In this document: piece by piece, positions 35,815-46,989 of the stretch
How the letters are laid out: the number at the start of each line of letters is the position of its first letter
Position numbering within the stretch: position 1 is the first letter of the stretch
Source: Terfezia claveryi
Taxonomy: Eukaryota; Ascomycota; Pezizomycetes; Pezizales; Pezizaceae
Direction: 5' to 3'
Assembly: GCA_015179025.1 (NCBI GenBank)
Contig: WHUX01000009.1
Span: forward strand, 620,001 to 684,000
Length of the DNA stretch: 64,000 bases
Program-made: the position numbers and the translations under genes
The notes under the pieces: model-generated
Databases searched by the model: none
What the model saw: only the letters and a program-made list of their open reading frames with translations
What the model was told of the DNA's origin: nothing

Positions 35815-35862
35815 ATAACCTTAGGTCGATCGTGGGTATAGAACTATTTTCTTAAAAAAAAG
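35815..35862 (+). mobile_element. Retroelement 3-prime tail with A8
   Basis: The block GATCGTGGGTATAGAACTAT followed by TTTCTTAAAAAAAA resembles the end of the LINE relic at 29895-29938. It is probably a severely truncated insertion of the same family. Confidence 0.4.
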
Positions 35863-36439
35863 GTGAAGACCGATAGAGACCAGATACGGAAAAACCTCAG
35901 TCGACTCATCAACTTAGGTGAAGGCAATGAAAACGAAAGCATTCAGCGATCTCCGATGTCATACATATTACTCCACTATGCACGGTTTCCAAATCCTTGT
36001 ATAGCATACTCTGTACTTGAATATTTAAATATGTATAGTAATCAGGAAAGATAGTCGTATCAAAATCATGTAAGAAGCTAATATTCTGGAAGCTATACTA
36101 CCTAGTTGCAAGCGCTTAGGATTCCATACTATTAACCTTAAGAAGGGATAGATACCTTGCGAGACCGTCTCTGACGCACTCGTTACGTCCCTTACATCTG
36201 TGATCACGGCTCTCCTGCTCCGCCCTTCTCACCTTCCCCACAGCCCATTAACCACTGCCTTGGGAGCAAACGTTTTTCCCTGCCTCTGGCAGCCCCTTGG
36301 CCTCAGGGAACAAACGGCTCGCGCTGCTACGGGAATGTACTATCGCCGTGTTTTGTTTCCAAAGGAGGGCCGGTACTGGGCGTGGCAGCGGAGGTTATTT
36401 TAGTCGGGGGTGAAGGGCGTGGCGGAGGAGGCAGGGGTC

Positions 36440-36545
36440 ATTTCTGTATAGCTTTTCTTTGGCTCGGGAGGCAGGACGTTTATATAGCCTGTTGTATATC
36501 GAGTTTTTTGAACGGGCCCGTCTATGCATAGCCTTCGTGCCACGG
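36440..36545 (-). repeat. Inverted copy of the 29470-29575 dispersed repeat
   Basis: On the minus strand it carries CCTGCCTCCCGAGCCAAAG and can be read TTGYINVLPPEPKKSY. See the copy at 29470-29575. Confidence 0.5.
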
Positions 36546-36636
36546 TTTCTTTATAAAAATTAAATAAAATAATCCCTGCGGGGAGCATCGCTGCCGCTGG
36601 CAACTTTTTACTTTACCGGGACGCCTCACTCTTTTA

Positions 36637-37147
36637 GAAGGTCTGAAGTGTGATGATCCTATCGATATTCTATAATGTAGAAGAGAGAAGAAGTCGCGGT
36701 GGATCCGAAGGATTTAACCATCCGTCCGTGCATCGATCTGGAGGTGATTTGTCTGGGAGCTACCTAATAACTTGTGGTGTTCACTGTTCCTGCTCTCGCA
36801 TTAGCCATAGACGAGCTTGGTCTTGTTCACAAGATAAAGGAATGAAGGAGCGGGCATGGTGCTATTTAGCTTGATGAAGTTTGTCACATCTACTCCGTTA
36901 GAGTTCGGCATTTTTGAAGTAGTGCAAAAAGATCAGGTTTAATGGTACAAGAAGTCAGGTAGAGAAGAGAGAAGCGGTAAACGACGATCAGAGGCAAGCA
37001 TAACAATAAGATTTAAGCAGAGGGGGTAGCGGAAAAGCATAACCGGGTCATAACCTAGAAGGTCTGAAGTGTGATGATCCTATCGATATATTCATAATAT
37101 AGAAGAGAAGAAGAAGTCATGGTGGATCCGAAGGTTTTAACCTACGG
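36637..37147 (+). repeat. Pair of about 88-bp direct repeats, 335 bp apart
   Basis: The segments 36637-36724 and 37059-37147 share AGAAGGTCTGAAGTGTGATG, ATCCTATCGATAT, AGAAGAAGTC and GGTGGATCCGAAGG with a few changes. The DNA between has no gene. They could be remnants of short terminal repeats of a small element or a simple duplication. Confidence 0.6.
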
Positions 37148-37534
37148 ATCCTGTCATATCTAATGACCAGATCGGGTAAGTTGGTAGTGTTGTCACATGT
37201 CCTTTCATCTTTTAATTTGTGCATGAACTTACCTCGTACCGTACCCATGGTGTTTTATGCCGCCCTGTAACTACACCGGTAGCTTCTAGTCATTCTCGCA
37301 CACATATGTTCCTATACTGGGCATTCATCTATTCGCTGTCAGTGTTGCTATGCCACAGCCTACATATCTCGCCGAACAAGAACTAAGTATGCACGCCAAG
37401 TGGTACAGCATTGCATCGGCTCACACGCGGAGGCCTTGGCAGTGCAGCTTAGATAAGCCAGGCGGTGAAAGATCGACCCAACCAATATAAGATAGTCTCA
37501 TGCCAAGCCTCTAGTCGTTCGCATAGCTTCGCTT

Positions 37535-38883
37535 TTGCAACTAAGAAATATAAGATACCCACACCAAAGAAGCACTTCACACACAATGTTGCACCTGCAA
37601 TCACCAACAATGACCTACCCCACGCATCGCCATTCCTGGGACGACAAAACTCCCTCCCCACCTACATCCATCCGTCGACCTTGTCCTTCCCCCGCTCCGA
37701 CTCCCACTCGCGAACTTGCTCCACAGTCCTCGTGTTCGTTACCGAGCCCCCAAGGTTCTACTCCCCGACTCACAGCAACATCCAGCCACAATCCCTTCAC
37801 CCCGGCCGAGAAGCCACATACAGAGCCCCGGAATCAGTCCAGTTCGAATATTGACGCCATCATTTCTCCTATCATTGAATTCTTGAATACTCCGCTCTAT
37901 TACGACCTGGTCATCCCTGACATTTCGGCACAGACTGCCACAAAAGTTGTTCAATATTTCAATTGTGTAGCCAGGGCCCCTAAAGGCTACCCGGACCTCC
38001 CAGCCAAGTTACTAGAGAGATTCCGGTAGTTTTCCATTTCTCTAAAAGTTTCTGCGGCGGTCGATAGAGCTAACCATTACCCCGCTTGGACTATATATAG
38101 ATACACCTACGACTCCGCCAGCGCGACGCTTGCAATCCGGGGTATGCCAACCAAATCCCATGACACCCTCGCTGAATTCTTCAGTTCCACCGACTTTACC
38201 ATACAACTGCTCCAAAACCCAGGAGCCTTCACCTCCACCGAGCGCCTCTGCATCAAACCTTGGTTGTCCAACGTTGCTCTGCCTGGCTCATCCAAACGTA
38301 CCTGTGACGGGTCAAATAAATTAGGCCGCAGGGAAAAGGTTGGCGACTATGCTTTGGTATATATTCCAAACGGTGAGCGCGGAAAGCAGCCGGTATTCCC
38401 GCATGTTATAATGGAAGTGGGATTTTCCCAGGAGTATGACCAGAAACGAAGTGTGCTTACGGATGTATGGGAGTGGTTGGTTGCGACCAAAGGGGGGTGA
38501 AGTTGGCGGTGTTGGTTAAAATTGAGGAGGGGGAAGTCCCGGGGAAGACGATTGAGCAACTGGAAGGGATTGGCGAGTTCGGTGACAACAACAATAGTGG
38601 TGGTGGTGGTGATGATAATGATGATGAAGAGGAGGAGGAGGAGGAGGAAGGAAGCCATTCGTGCTCTGACCCAGAGGATTACTATCTCAGGATGGATGAC
38701 ATGGAGAAAGACGCTGACAAGTGGATTGGAAAATACACAGTGTTTATGGAAACATGGGTGTATGAGCCCACAACGGAGGGAATCTCAGTAAAGCAACCAC
38801 GTCAGGTAATGCATCCTCACTTTGATCCCCATATGCCAACATATCACGAAGTACTTATCACCCTATTTGACTATAGTACTTGA
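37535..38883 (+). pseudogene. Probable PD-(D/E)XK-fold fungal protein, broken by a 1-nt frameshift
   Basis: Exon 1 ends at 38025. A 75-nt intron (38026-38100, GCTAAC branch) joins it in frame to LRERFRYTYDSAS-type sequence and MPTKSHDTLAEFF. The diagnostic part is VIMEVGFSQEYDQKRSVLTD, then WEWLVATKGG and VKLAVLVKIEEGE, the pattern (E...GFS...WL...VK..V.VKI) of a fungal nuclease-fold family. Between KGG and VKLAV the frame shifts by one base inside a G6 run (38492-38497): one more G would restore it. Downstream are an acidic run (DDNDDEEEEEEEE) and a conserved-looking tail ending FDYST at 38883. The N-terminal Pro/Ser-rich stretch leaves the true start uncertain (ATGs near 37535, 37586 and 37610). 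The frameshift could be real or an assembly error. Confidence 0.6.
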
Positions 38884-39359
38884 TGATTAAGAATGTCCCC
38901 ACATCTCCTATGCCTACCCTCACCTTTACCCGATCCACATTCGACCTTCCAAATCTACCCGATCAAGATGATAATGAGCAATTCTGTATCGACCTAACCC
39001 AGTATGTAAAGAATCTACTTCACAGTAGGGTTCAGGATGCATTTCGGAGGAAGACACAATGGATTTCAAGGCGGAAGGAGAAACGGAGGCATGCAAAAGG
39101 GGATGATGCCAGGGATTGTGATTTTGTTGAGTCGGTGGCTGGGAGGACGAGAGCAAGAGCTCAGGAGTGGGTACGGGACAGACAGATCATAGATAGGGAG
39201 AATAGTGATGCAGACACCGGTGAAGGAGCTGGAGGGAAAGTGAATGCTAGGATGGTGAAAAGGCCCCAAGAGGGATCTACTTTAGTAGGGTGGTGTGAGA
39301 GAGGAGAGCCAGGTATCTATTTCTGTGACCATGAGATGAAGGTTCTGTTGTCGACGTAA
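38880..39359 (+). other. Open frame, possible C-terminal continuation of the preceding gene
   Basis: A 159-codon frame, shifted relative to the one ending at 38883, starts around KNVPTSPMPTLTFTRSTFDL and contains a basic run FRRKTQWISRRKEKRR, a DFVESVAGRTRARAQEW segment and GEPGIYFCDHEMKVLL. It may be the continuation of the preceding gene after a second frameshift or unrecognised intron, or a separate small gene. No family was recognised on its own. Confidence 0.4.
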
Positions 39360-39423
39360 GGTCGATCAAATCTATCTATATACATGAAGGTCTAGCTCGC
39401 ATGACTTCATCGGGTAATTTTGG

Positions 39424-40760
39424 CTATTCCAGATTCCTGCTCCACAGAGTCACCCCCATAGTCTTTTTTATAATACGCTCCGCGTAGTCAACAACAAGAC
39501 AATCAAAGAAAACAATCCGTGCAAGAACAACGAATCGTGAAACCACAGATGAATGAAACACCCAGCAACAACACACCATCACAAAACAAATCTCCCATGG
39601 ACATTGTATATCCCCCCCCAGATTGTGCTCCATACCTCTTTCTTTCTCCGTTCTCAACCACTGTACCTCCCCGATTGGTACCATCTCCCCCTTGTCTCCT
39701 GTCTTCACTGTATACAATTTTACTACATCAAAAGAGTATCTCCCCTTTACTTTCTCCATCACCATGTCCTCCAGAACTACCGATACCCCAGAGAACCCAG
39801 CCCTTTTGACCTGGTATGGTCCCTCCCATCTTGTCTCCAACTTCCTCTCTTTGTCCTTGTCCATAGCAGAACGTTTCAACAACACCAAGTCACCCTTTCC
39901 CGGTTCATTCCACTTTTTCCGTTCACTATCTCTATTCACCTTCCTCTAAAACCTTTTTCCATGCATACTCCCTCATCTCCTCCACCTTTGCCATGTTTAC
40001 CCACCAATGCCATCCTTGATTTCCCTTCTTCTAGTCTGTTTTCCCGACATCTCTTTGCATCTGGTCCCATAATTCCACATTACCCTCCTTCTCCCAATCT
40101 TCTGCATGTTCCTTCAAAACCGTATCCACCAATACTCCCTAGCTGTCAGGTCTTGTATTATTGCTCGAGGGTTAAATCCCATGAACAATTGTGTTAGTGT
40201 GTATCCATGTATCCTTAGCACTCACGTATTAATTGAAAATACAACTAGTGGTAGATATCTATCCTACTCACTACTCAGACAATTCTTACTTTTCTTTAGA
40301 AAGTATTGTCTGCAGTCTTATAAGGACCCGTTGTACGTATCTCTCAACTAAACCTACTGATGATGAGTTCATTACCGGTGCTAGGAACAAAAGTACTTCT
40401 CACTGTTTGAGTTTTTTTGGGATAATTCCTTTGACAAAATAATTTACATTATCACAATAAAAAGCCCTTGGCCATCCCACCATTATTGCCACTTTCACCA
40501 GAACTCCAAGGACTGATTCCCCATCAGCTGACTACACTACCTCAGCGAACAAATATCTTGAGAAGTAATCAATCACAATAAGAACGTGTTTACTGCCTGT
40601 CGAGCTTCCTGCTAGATTTATTAGACCAATAAAGTCCATCCCAATTATGTCCATTGGCTCTTATTGGTGAGTTTTCCGTATTCAAAGTCACTGGCAAACA
40701 TGTTACCTACTTGCTGAACACTCGAGCACAGTGGCCTGCAAGCTCTCAAAGTCAGCTGAA
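39424..40760 (-). mobile_element. Ty3/gypsy integrase relic
   Basis: The minus strand has PMDIIGMDFIGLINLAGSS and HVLIVIDYFSRYLFAE near 40650-40560, the start of an integrase core, followed in shifted frames by MVGWPRAFYCDN. Further on, an intact-looking C-terminal block (39939-39424) reads GDLVLLKRSAMDKDKERKLE, TRWEGPYQVKRAG and GRYSFDVVKLY, typical of the integrase tail. Frameshifts and stops separate the parts. No LTRs were identified. Confidence 0.7.
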
Positions 40761-40769
40761 TACCAATTG

Positions 40770-42298
40770 CTAGACAGGCACATTTAGTTCTGTTTGGGTA
40801 CACGGGTGCGGTAGAAACAACTCACCTTGTCCTACATTATAAACACTGTATTTTGCTGTATCCGTCCCATTTGTGAACAATACACGGCGGATGTCCTCCA
40901 ACACTGAAGCATCCGAAGTTGGAATTTTGGTGCTATTTGTTAGCTTGATGGCCATCATATTAATAGGTGTGACAACTGACTCGGCACTTTCGTTGCTTGT
41001 GTTCATGATATGTGGCCTAAGACATTTTTGATGGATTCCACTATGGAATTGAAAGCACCAAAAACACTTTGGAGGATTGTAAGGGCATTTGCCGGAATAT
41101 CAGGAGAGATTGTATCAAGTTCGGTCTGGACGATGAAGCCGTTGTTATTTGCAAAATAGCACTCGGTTCTAAACATTGTGAAGCTGACTTTAGGCTCCAA
41201 TGCCTACAAAAGAGTCACTCCATCCTTGAATGGCATTGATACATCGGGGGTGTCGGTACTTGCGGGAGTCTTGTTGTTTGTGTTCACCTTGAAATTGATC
41301 CAAGTGCCCTCCTTCACTCCTAATGGCAATTTATGGATGTAGATGTAGATGACTGCAAGGTGGTAGCGGCCGAACGCTGGTGGAACTCCAGCTGCCACGG
41401 CAAGTTTCTTAATTGTGTTTATGAACACCTCGTCAAAAAGTGAGTTCTCCGCAATAGCCTCAACACGAATCTTCGTACCCATTCTCGAGATGGTCAACCC
41501 TATCTACCAACCCAAAATACCAGTCCTTGCAGGCTCTCCTCTTTTGTTCCTTTTCAATACTGCGCTTTTTCTTCCGTTCCCGTTCCTTCCTCCTACGGTG
41601 CTGACCTTCAGTCATTCCTGGAATGAGCGGTGGGGGTAGAGGAGGAGGATCTGGCGGGTAACCATCGCTAGTACTTTCCCCTGTATGTTGGCTACCTCCT
41701 ATGATGAGAGGGGTTTCATCATCACCAGTATCATCGGTCAAGTCGCCTTCCATTCTTTTTAGCATGTGTTTTACGATACCTATCGATATCATTGTGTTCA
41801 CAGAGGCCGCCACAACTCACGACCCAATAGAAAGAGCAATGGGAATCAGCGGCACAAAGCAATAAAGTTCTTCACTTTCGCGCTCGTCGGGGTGGATCGC
41901 ACTGAAGGATTCTTGGAATTCCTGATTGACAGCCCTAAGGTGCTCAAAAAGATGACTTGCTTATCGGCGGGAGAGTGTGGATCCCCACTGTTGTTTGGTA
42001 TCTGCTTGAGGAGGTAGTTCTAGATCATCGCACTCCATTTTTCTGTATCAAACTTGTTTGTCTTGATATTGTCGGTAAATAGGTCCAAGGGGAACGCTTC
42101 CGGCAGACGTCCATTCCCAATGTATTGTTGGTCTTTCTCCTTGTATTGCTTCTCTACCGCATTCTCGTATAGGCTATGCGCATTCCTCGCAAGCTCATTC
42201 ATATGCTCGCAGATGGCCTCCGCAACAGCGAGCTCCACTTGGTCTTAAGGCACATTGTCTGAGATGAACTGGGCGATGTAGCTGTCATAATCATCCAT
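40770..42298 (-). pseudogene. Unrecognised protein gene with multiple RIP-type stop codons
   Basis: From MDDYDSYIAQFISDNV (42298) the minus strand stays largely readable for about 1.5 kb. It is interrupted by TAA after DNVP, TAG after KWSAMI, TGA after LSIGS and TAG after DGVTLL, each explained by a C-to-T change of CAA, CAG or CGA. Frameshifts occur near 41970, 41480 and 41003. The parts include an Ala/Glu-rich helical N-terminus, a hydrophobic stretch (CFVPLIPIALSIG), a low-complexity segment (PPDPPPLPPPLIPG then RRRKERERKKKRS), FRTECYFANNNGFIVQTELD and a Ser/Thr-rich end. No family was recognised. RIP-like damage suggests it was once repeated DNA, perhaps part of a mobile element. Confidence 0.55.
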
Positions 42299-42299
42299 G

Positions 42300-43190
42300 A
42301 TTGCTCTGGCTTTCGAGGTTAGCAAGATATAAGTAAATAGCACTGATGAGCAACCAGGGCGAGCTGAAGATATAGATAGGGGTACTAGTATGGATGCGCA
42401 TCACTTTACCCCGCTTTTAGCAAGAGAGCGAGCTGTGCAATATCACCGCATCTCGGCCCTGGTTGTGTGGGGGTGCAAGTGAGGCACTCGCGATGCGTTC
42501 AAGGCCATTTCTGCAGTGAACATTTCAAGGTGGGGTGTATGATTGACGAAAAAATTCAGCTGAATGCTGCTTGCTGCTTAACTAAAATCGACTTGGAGTT
42601 GAGGATTCCTCCTTTGAATAAAATTGTATCCCCTCGTAATGTAGAGTTGGAAACTCAGAAGCTTGTCTACTGTCATGCTGTTCAATATTGATTTTACGTA
42701 TGAGGGTGTGACTACTTTCTATTACATATTGGTGGGGAAACGACAGAAATGAACTTCAAGTTGGGACTCTCGAGTCTCCCTCATGCCTTGCAATCATTCA
42801 TACTCGACTATATCGAACCTGCTCTATATCATACACATACTAAAATAAGTGAATAAAAGAGCCTATGGACCGGTATGTATTGGTTAGAGTGATAAAGTAC
42901 TTGGTACACTCCCCCTTGACATATATCAACCCTGACGAGGGCAAATTGTACGTAGAGTGTGAGGTGGTTTCTTCTAGGTCTAAATATAGTGCCAAAACCA
43001 GACTAGTCTAAATACATTCTCCGCCTTTTCATACGTCCACCTAGTCGCTAGCCTACAATTACCTAGTTCGGCATCACCTACGGTAGTCGCTATTACCCCC
43101 ACAACCCAAAACATGTCCGTCTGGTGGCACCTTCCTTCAACTCCATCTGATTTATTTTTTCTGCAACTTGCACGCACTCAAAACCTCAGC
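42300..43190. other. Intergenic DNA, no gene seen
   Basis: No frame with recognisable motifs. The frame at 42467-42691 has no supporting context. Confidence 0.55.
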
Positions 43191-43262
43191 CTCTTCACGA
43201 ACGTACTCAAAATCTCAGTCTCTTCATGAACGCACTCAAAATCTCAGTCTCTTCATGAATGT
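43190..43262. repeat. Short tandem repeat, about 29 bp x 2.5
   Basis: Units contain CGCACTCAAAATCTCAGTC and TCTTCATGAA with small variation. The third unit is truncated. Confidence 0.7.
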
Positions 43263-43439
43263 AGGTAGCTCTAGATAATTACTGTTTACATTGCAATCCC
43301 ACAGCCTCGTAACATAGCCACACTCGTGCTTGTTTTTCTATCGTACCCGCATTTTATGCAATTCAAATATTTTATTTATTCTCATGATATAATCTATATA
43401 GCTAGCTAATCATACACCGTGGAGCCCCAAAATCTCTAT

Positions 43440-43690
43440 ACAAATGCACCTGAACTTGAGCGAGCAAATGAGCCTATAATCAAGCGAGCAAACGAACCTA
43501 GAAGGAAGCGAGTAAAGATCCATAGAACTGACCGAGCAAAGAACCCTAGAACTGACCGAGTAACGAACCCTTGAATTGAGCGAGCAAAGTACTCTAGAAT
43601 TGAGCGAGCAAGTCAACCTGCGAGAAAATGAGCCTGGAATAGAGCGCGCAAATGAACCTGGAATAGAGCGAGCAAACAACCTCCGGAGCA
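43440..43690. repeat. 24-bp minisatellite, about 10 degenerate units
   Basis: Units centre on GAGCGAGCAAA with a variable CCTAGAATT-like half. On the minus strand this reads TTTGCTCGCTC, the same core as in the arrays of retroelement C (51060-51480). The unbroken minus-strand frame here is the product of a period divisible by three, not a gene. Confidence 0.75.
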
Positions 43691-43699
43691 TGTGCGAAT

Positions 43700-44590
43700 A
43701 AATAAACACTTGAAAATCTCAAAGTCCCAGACTGCAACACCTTGAAAGTAGGGGATCCGCCAGACCCCTAATGTCGGAACGAGCTCCTGCCCGCTTGCGC
43801 TGTCTTAGAACCAGCACCTTGCATCACGCAGCCCAAGTACGCTGTCTGAGAATTGTAGAACGCGTGGAATTGAGCTCCTCCAGCTATTGGGGGGGTCTAG
43901 ATGGAGGGGGGAATGGCCGGATGTAGTGTATATAAATGTCAAACGCAGCTGTTCGGGCCTGATAAATAGGTCTCTGTATTTGCATGATTACCATGGTTTC
44001 GCGGTCTCTCTATATGCATGAAAACCATGCTTTCGCGGTATTTCAACGTGTGGCGCGCAAGAAGTGAAGATGGAAGGACGCACGCTGTCGAGCAACTGGA
44101 AGCACAGGACGCTGTAGGACGCGACCTGCTAAGGAACAGGACGCACAGGACGTACAGGAAGATGTGCTACGTCCCGACGCAGATTTTTTTTCCTGATGAG
44201 GCAGTAATGACTGTTTGCTTGCCTTTCCTTTTGTCTGCCAGTTGATAATAGAACTGTTTTATGTCTCACCGAGGGGGCCCGATCGCAGTCCACATAGGTA
44301 AGAGTCTCAAGAGCTGGTGATGCGGAATGGAGGCAGGTTGTTCAGGTATTCCATCATCATCTGAATCCTCACTCGGAAGTGATTGATATGTTGCAAGAAT
44401 TCTTCTCTAAATCTTCCTCATTTTCGTGTGTCACGTGTTGTGTTTGGCGGCGTTATGTTATAGCATTGTTGGGTATTTATTATCGATAAGCCTTCCTATT
44501 CCGGCTAGGCTGTTTATACATTACCCAATGAGATACTCTTGCTATAAGAATACTTTGGTAAACAACCTTCGAGAAAATAAGAAAATTCTT
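43700..44590. other. Intergenic DNA with small duplications
   Basis: No supported gene. Near 43984-44040 a short segment (CATGATTACCATGGTTTCGC and CATGAAAACCATGCTTTCGC) is duplicated in tandem, and CAGGACG recurs several times at 44100-44160. Confidence 0.5.
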
Positions 44591-44599
44591 CTATCAAAT

Positions 44600-45328
44600 A
44601 TATTCTTGTTTTGTATGGGGGGGGTTACGCCCAGCCTCGAAAGCCATCCGCAAAGAAGCAAGAACGAGGACAGGATTCGGAACCCGGAGATGCGAGTGAC
44701 CCTTTCAGCCTAGTTACCTATACGTGGATGCGAACGGATCGGGGGCCCCAGAAAGGCTGGCTCCACCAAAGCAGACACCACCGAATGTGCCTGCGGTCAC
44801 CCACTGGAAAACGGCCAGCATATCACTATCGAATGCCCTAGACTGGGCCGGAAGAGAGCTCTCACAAGAGCACCTGGGCGGTTGGACAAACCGGAGTGGA
44901 GAAAGAGGGAGAGGAGATAACGAGGCCATGGAGGCCTTTTTTGACCAGGTCTACAGCCTGCTCACATGTATCACGAGATCAACGGGGCATGGAGGCGCAT
45001 TCATGAAATATTTCACGAGTTTCCTTAGCTGTCCACAATTCTCCTACTCACTCCTACTCATTGTTTTCCTTGTTAAATTCACCAGTTCATATCGGGCTCC
45101 TTTTTCAGTCAGTCTTCAGTCAGGCCAGGCCCCTGGGGTTTTCATCCAGCATTGCCAGTTAGTTTATGACAGCATAGGAGCCCGTCCATCTGTGTATCTT
45201 AGCCTACGATGGACCTGGCAGATTAACTTGCCTTGTTCTGAATCCACCAGGGTTTCCGGGTGGCTCGTGATGGACCTCGTTGGATCCGCATACGAGTAAT
45301 GAGTATTTTTTTTTTAAAAAAAAAAAAA
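44600..45328 (+). mobile_element. 5-prime-truncated Tad-like LINE, copy 3 (C-terminal zinc knuckle, 3-prime UTR, tail)
   Basis: A frame near 44775-44925 reads TECACGHPLENGQHITIECP, a CxCGH...H...C motif at the C-terminus of Tad/I-type LINE reverse-transcriptase proteins, followed by the basic RLGRKRALTRAPGRLDKPEW. The 3-prime UTR that follows (to 45310) shares GGCAGATTAACTTGCCTTG and GAATCCACCAGGGTTTCCGG with the two tails at 1255-1490 and 1681-1917. It ends in a T run followed by an A run (about 45308-45330). This links those two short insertions to the LINE family. Confidence 0.75.
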
Positions 45329-45520
45329 AATCTTGAGCTCCTAGGATTCACGATCTTACTAATCTGTAATTTACAGATGGTCCATGGGGCATAATACTCA
45401 TCAAACCATTGTTTGCATGGTCAGGATGCAGTGAATGGTGAGAGCGAATGTCTCCTTGCTCCTTTTCAGTCCATATCTGACAAGTTTTTTGAGGTCATAG
45501 TGAAGGATGACTAGGTATGA

Positions 45521-45798
45521 GTACAGAGTACAATCCAATTGAATAACAATTTATCTGAGAAGAGGAGCCTTTGGCAAGCAGAATAAGACTTGATTCACTT
45601 GATTTCGCCGTAAACTTGCTGAGAAACAATTCGTACAATGCGATAGTAGTTAATTGACCTTCATTGTAATAAATTGTGTATAATACTAAGCGAAGACGTA
45701 AGAAACGAAGTGTCCCATACGAGTAGGGACGGGACAGGGGCACCGTTTCTTAATACACGCCGTTTCTTATCTGGATGTTTCTTATAACGCGATCCCAC
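45521..45798. mobile_element. Possible small TA-flanked TIR element truncating the F-box/ankyrin gene
   Basis: The right end reads GTTTCTTATAACGCGATCCC then ACTGTA, resembling Tc1/mariner-type ends (TACAGTGGGATCGCG on the other strand). A weakly similar TACAGAGTACAATCC starts at 45521. The ankyrin repeat periodicity of the neighbouring gene stops exactly at this right end. The left end is uncertain. Confidence 0.4.
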
Positions 45799-46688
45799 TG
45801 TACAGCTTCTAGGTTTACCCCATGGGAGACGAGCAAGGGAATCATTAAAGCATCCCCTATTAGGTACAGTGCGGTTGTGTTTGTACTGTCAGCGGCATTT
45901 GGGTTTGCCCCCAATCCAAGGAGGGCCCTGACTGCAGCTACACGATTCCGAGAGCCACTACTCAGCGCAAAGTGGAGCGGGGTGCGGTTTTCGTAGTCTA
46001 CAGCTTCTATGTTTGCCCCGTGGGAGGCGAGCAAGGAGATTATTTTAACATTCCCCTGCCAGCTTGCTAGGTGCAGTGCGGTGGTGTTTGTGCTATCAGC
46101 GGAATTTGGGCTTGCCCCGAACCCAAGGAGGGCCCTAACTGTAGCTGCACATTTCCGAAAGTCGCTACTCAGCGCAAAGTGGAGCGGGGTGAGATTGTTT
46201 TCGTCAACAGCTTCTAGGTTTGCCCCGTGGGAGACGAGCAAGGAGATCATTTCAACCTCCCCCCTCAAACTCGCTAGGTGCAGTGCAGTGGTGGTTGAGT
46301 CATCAGTGGCATTCACGTTGATCCCTGCCTCGAGGAGGATTCTTGCGGAGGTGATGTCGGAATAGGAGATGGCGATGTGGAGGACTGTTTGATTTTGCCA
46401 TCCAGTTGTGAGCGTGGTATTGGGATCGATGCCGTATGAGGTGAGGAGGATCTGGAGGCGGGAATGTGCATGGGTGATAACTGCGCGGCGGAGAAGGAAG
46501 TAGCCACCGCATCCGGAGGGGGAGAGCGCGCGGCGGTAGAGCACGGAGGAGAGTATAGAAGCGAGGCAGGAATGGGTGCGAATAAGTGAATTGAGATCTT
46601 TGTAACGGGTGAGATGGTCGGATATCGTGAGGAGGATTTCTGGAGGAAGCCAGAGGAGTCTTGAGGTGCTCGGGGGCCTATCAGTCAT
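45750..46688 (-). CDS. F-box / ankyrin-repeat protein, 3-prime truncated
   Basis: The chosen start gives MTDRPPSTSRLLWLPPEI. An upstream in-frame codon would add 28 residues that look non-conserved. Residues about 10-50 form an F-box (LWLPPEILLTISDHLTRYKD, then LNSLIRTHSCLASIL), the adaptor for SCF ubiquitin ligases. From about residue 70 ankyrin units follow, such as TTALHLASLRGEVEMISLLV, SHGANLEAVDENNLTPLHFA and a near-copy TTALHLASWQGNVKIISLLA. Two pairs of units are very alike, indicating recent internal duplication. The last unit breaks off after SHGVNLEAV and the remaining 14 codons read into a probable DNA-transposon end. The protein could still fold as a shortened F-box/ankyrin protein; the partner is unknown. 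Confidence 0.75.
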   Translation of the reverse strand: MTDRPPSTSRLLWLPPEILLTISDHLTRYKDLNSLIRTHSCLASILSSVLYRRALSPSGCGGYFLLRRAVITHAHSRLQILLTSYGIDPNTTLTTGWQNQTVLHIAISYSDITSARILLEAGINVNATDDSTTTALHLASLRGEVEMISLLVSHGANLEAVDENNLTPLHFALSSDFRKCAATVRALLGFGASPNSADSTNTTALHLASWQGNVKIISLLASHGANIEAVDYENRTPLHFALSSGSRNRVAAVRALLGLGANPNAADSTNTTALYLIGDALMIPLLVSHGVNLEAVQWDRVIRNIQIRNGVY

Positions 46689-46989
46689 GCCGTGGTCAGC
46701 CTGTCGGGCACCGGAAAAATTCACCTCCGCTTTGAGCTCTTGGATGTCCAGGAACAATATCAAGATTGCCAACTGGGGGCTTAACAGACTTTACTGGACT
46801 GTCCTGATGATGTGTGCTTGCCTTGCGAAATTTAACGCGGCGGAGCCTTATGAAGGGCATGTCGACATCGGTAATGCACCAGTGGCATGCAGGGGTCACA
46901 TAAGCTAAGAATGAGGGGATTTGAACGAATCCCCCATTTTTAGCTTATCCGTACCATAGGGGATTCCTCTACGGCAAATTTTCTAGCTA

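Noticed and set aside
38586..38655. Acidic D/E run as a separate small protein
   Set aside because: It is in frame with the nuclease-fold gene after the G6 frameshift and is best read as part of it.
40770..42298. Viral or toxin origin for the unrecognised RIP-mutated ORF
   Set aside because: No motif supports either; left as unknown.
43410..43709. 99-codon minus-strand frame with repeated CSLNSRV-like units
   Set aside because: Product of a 24-bp minisatellite, not a gene.
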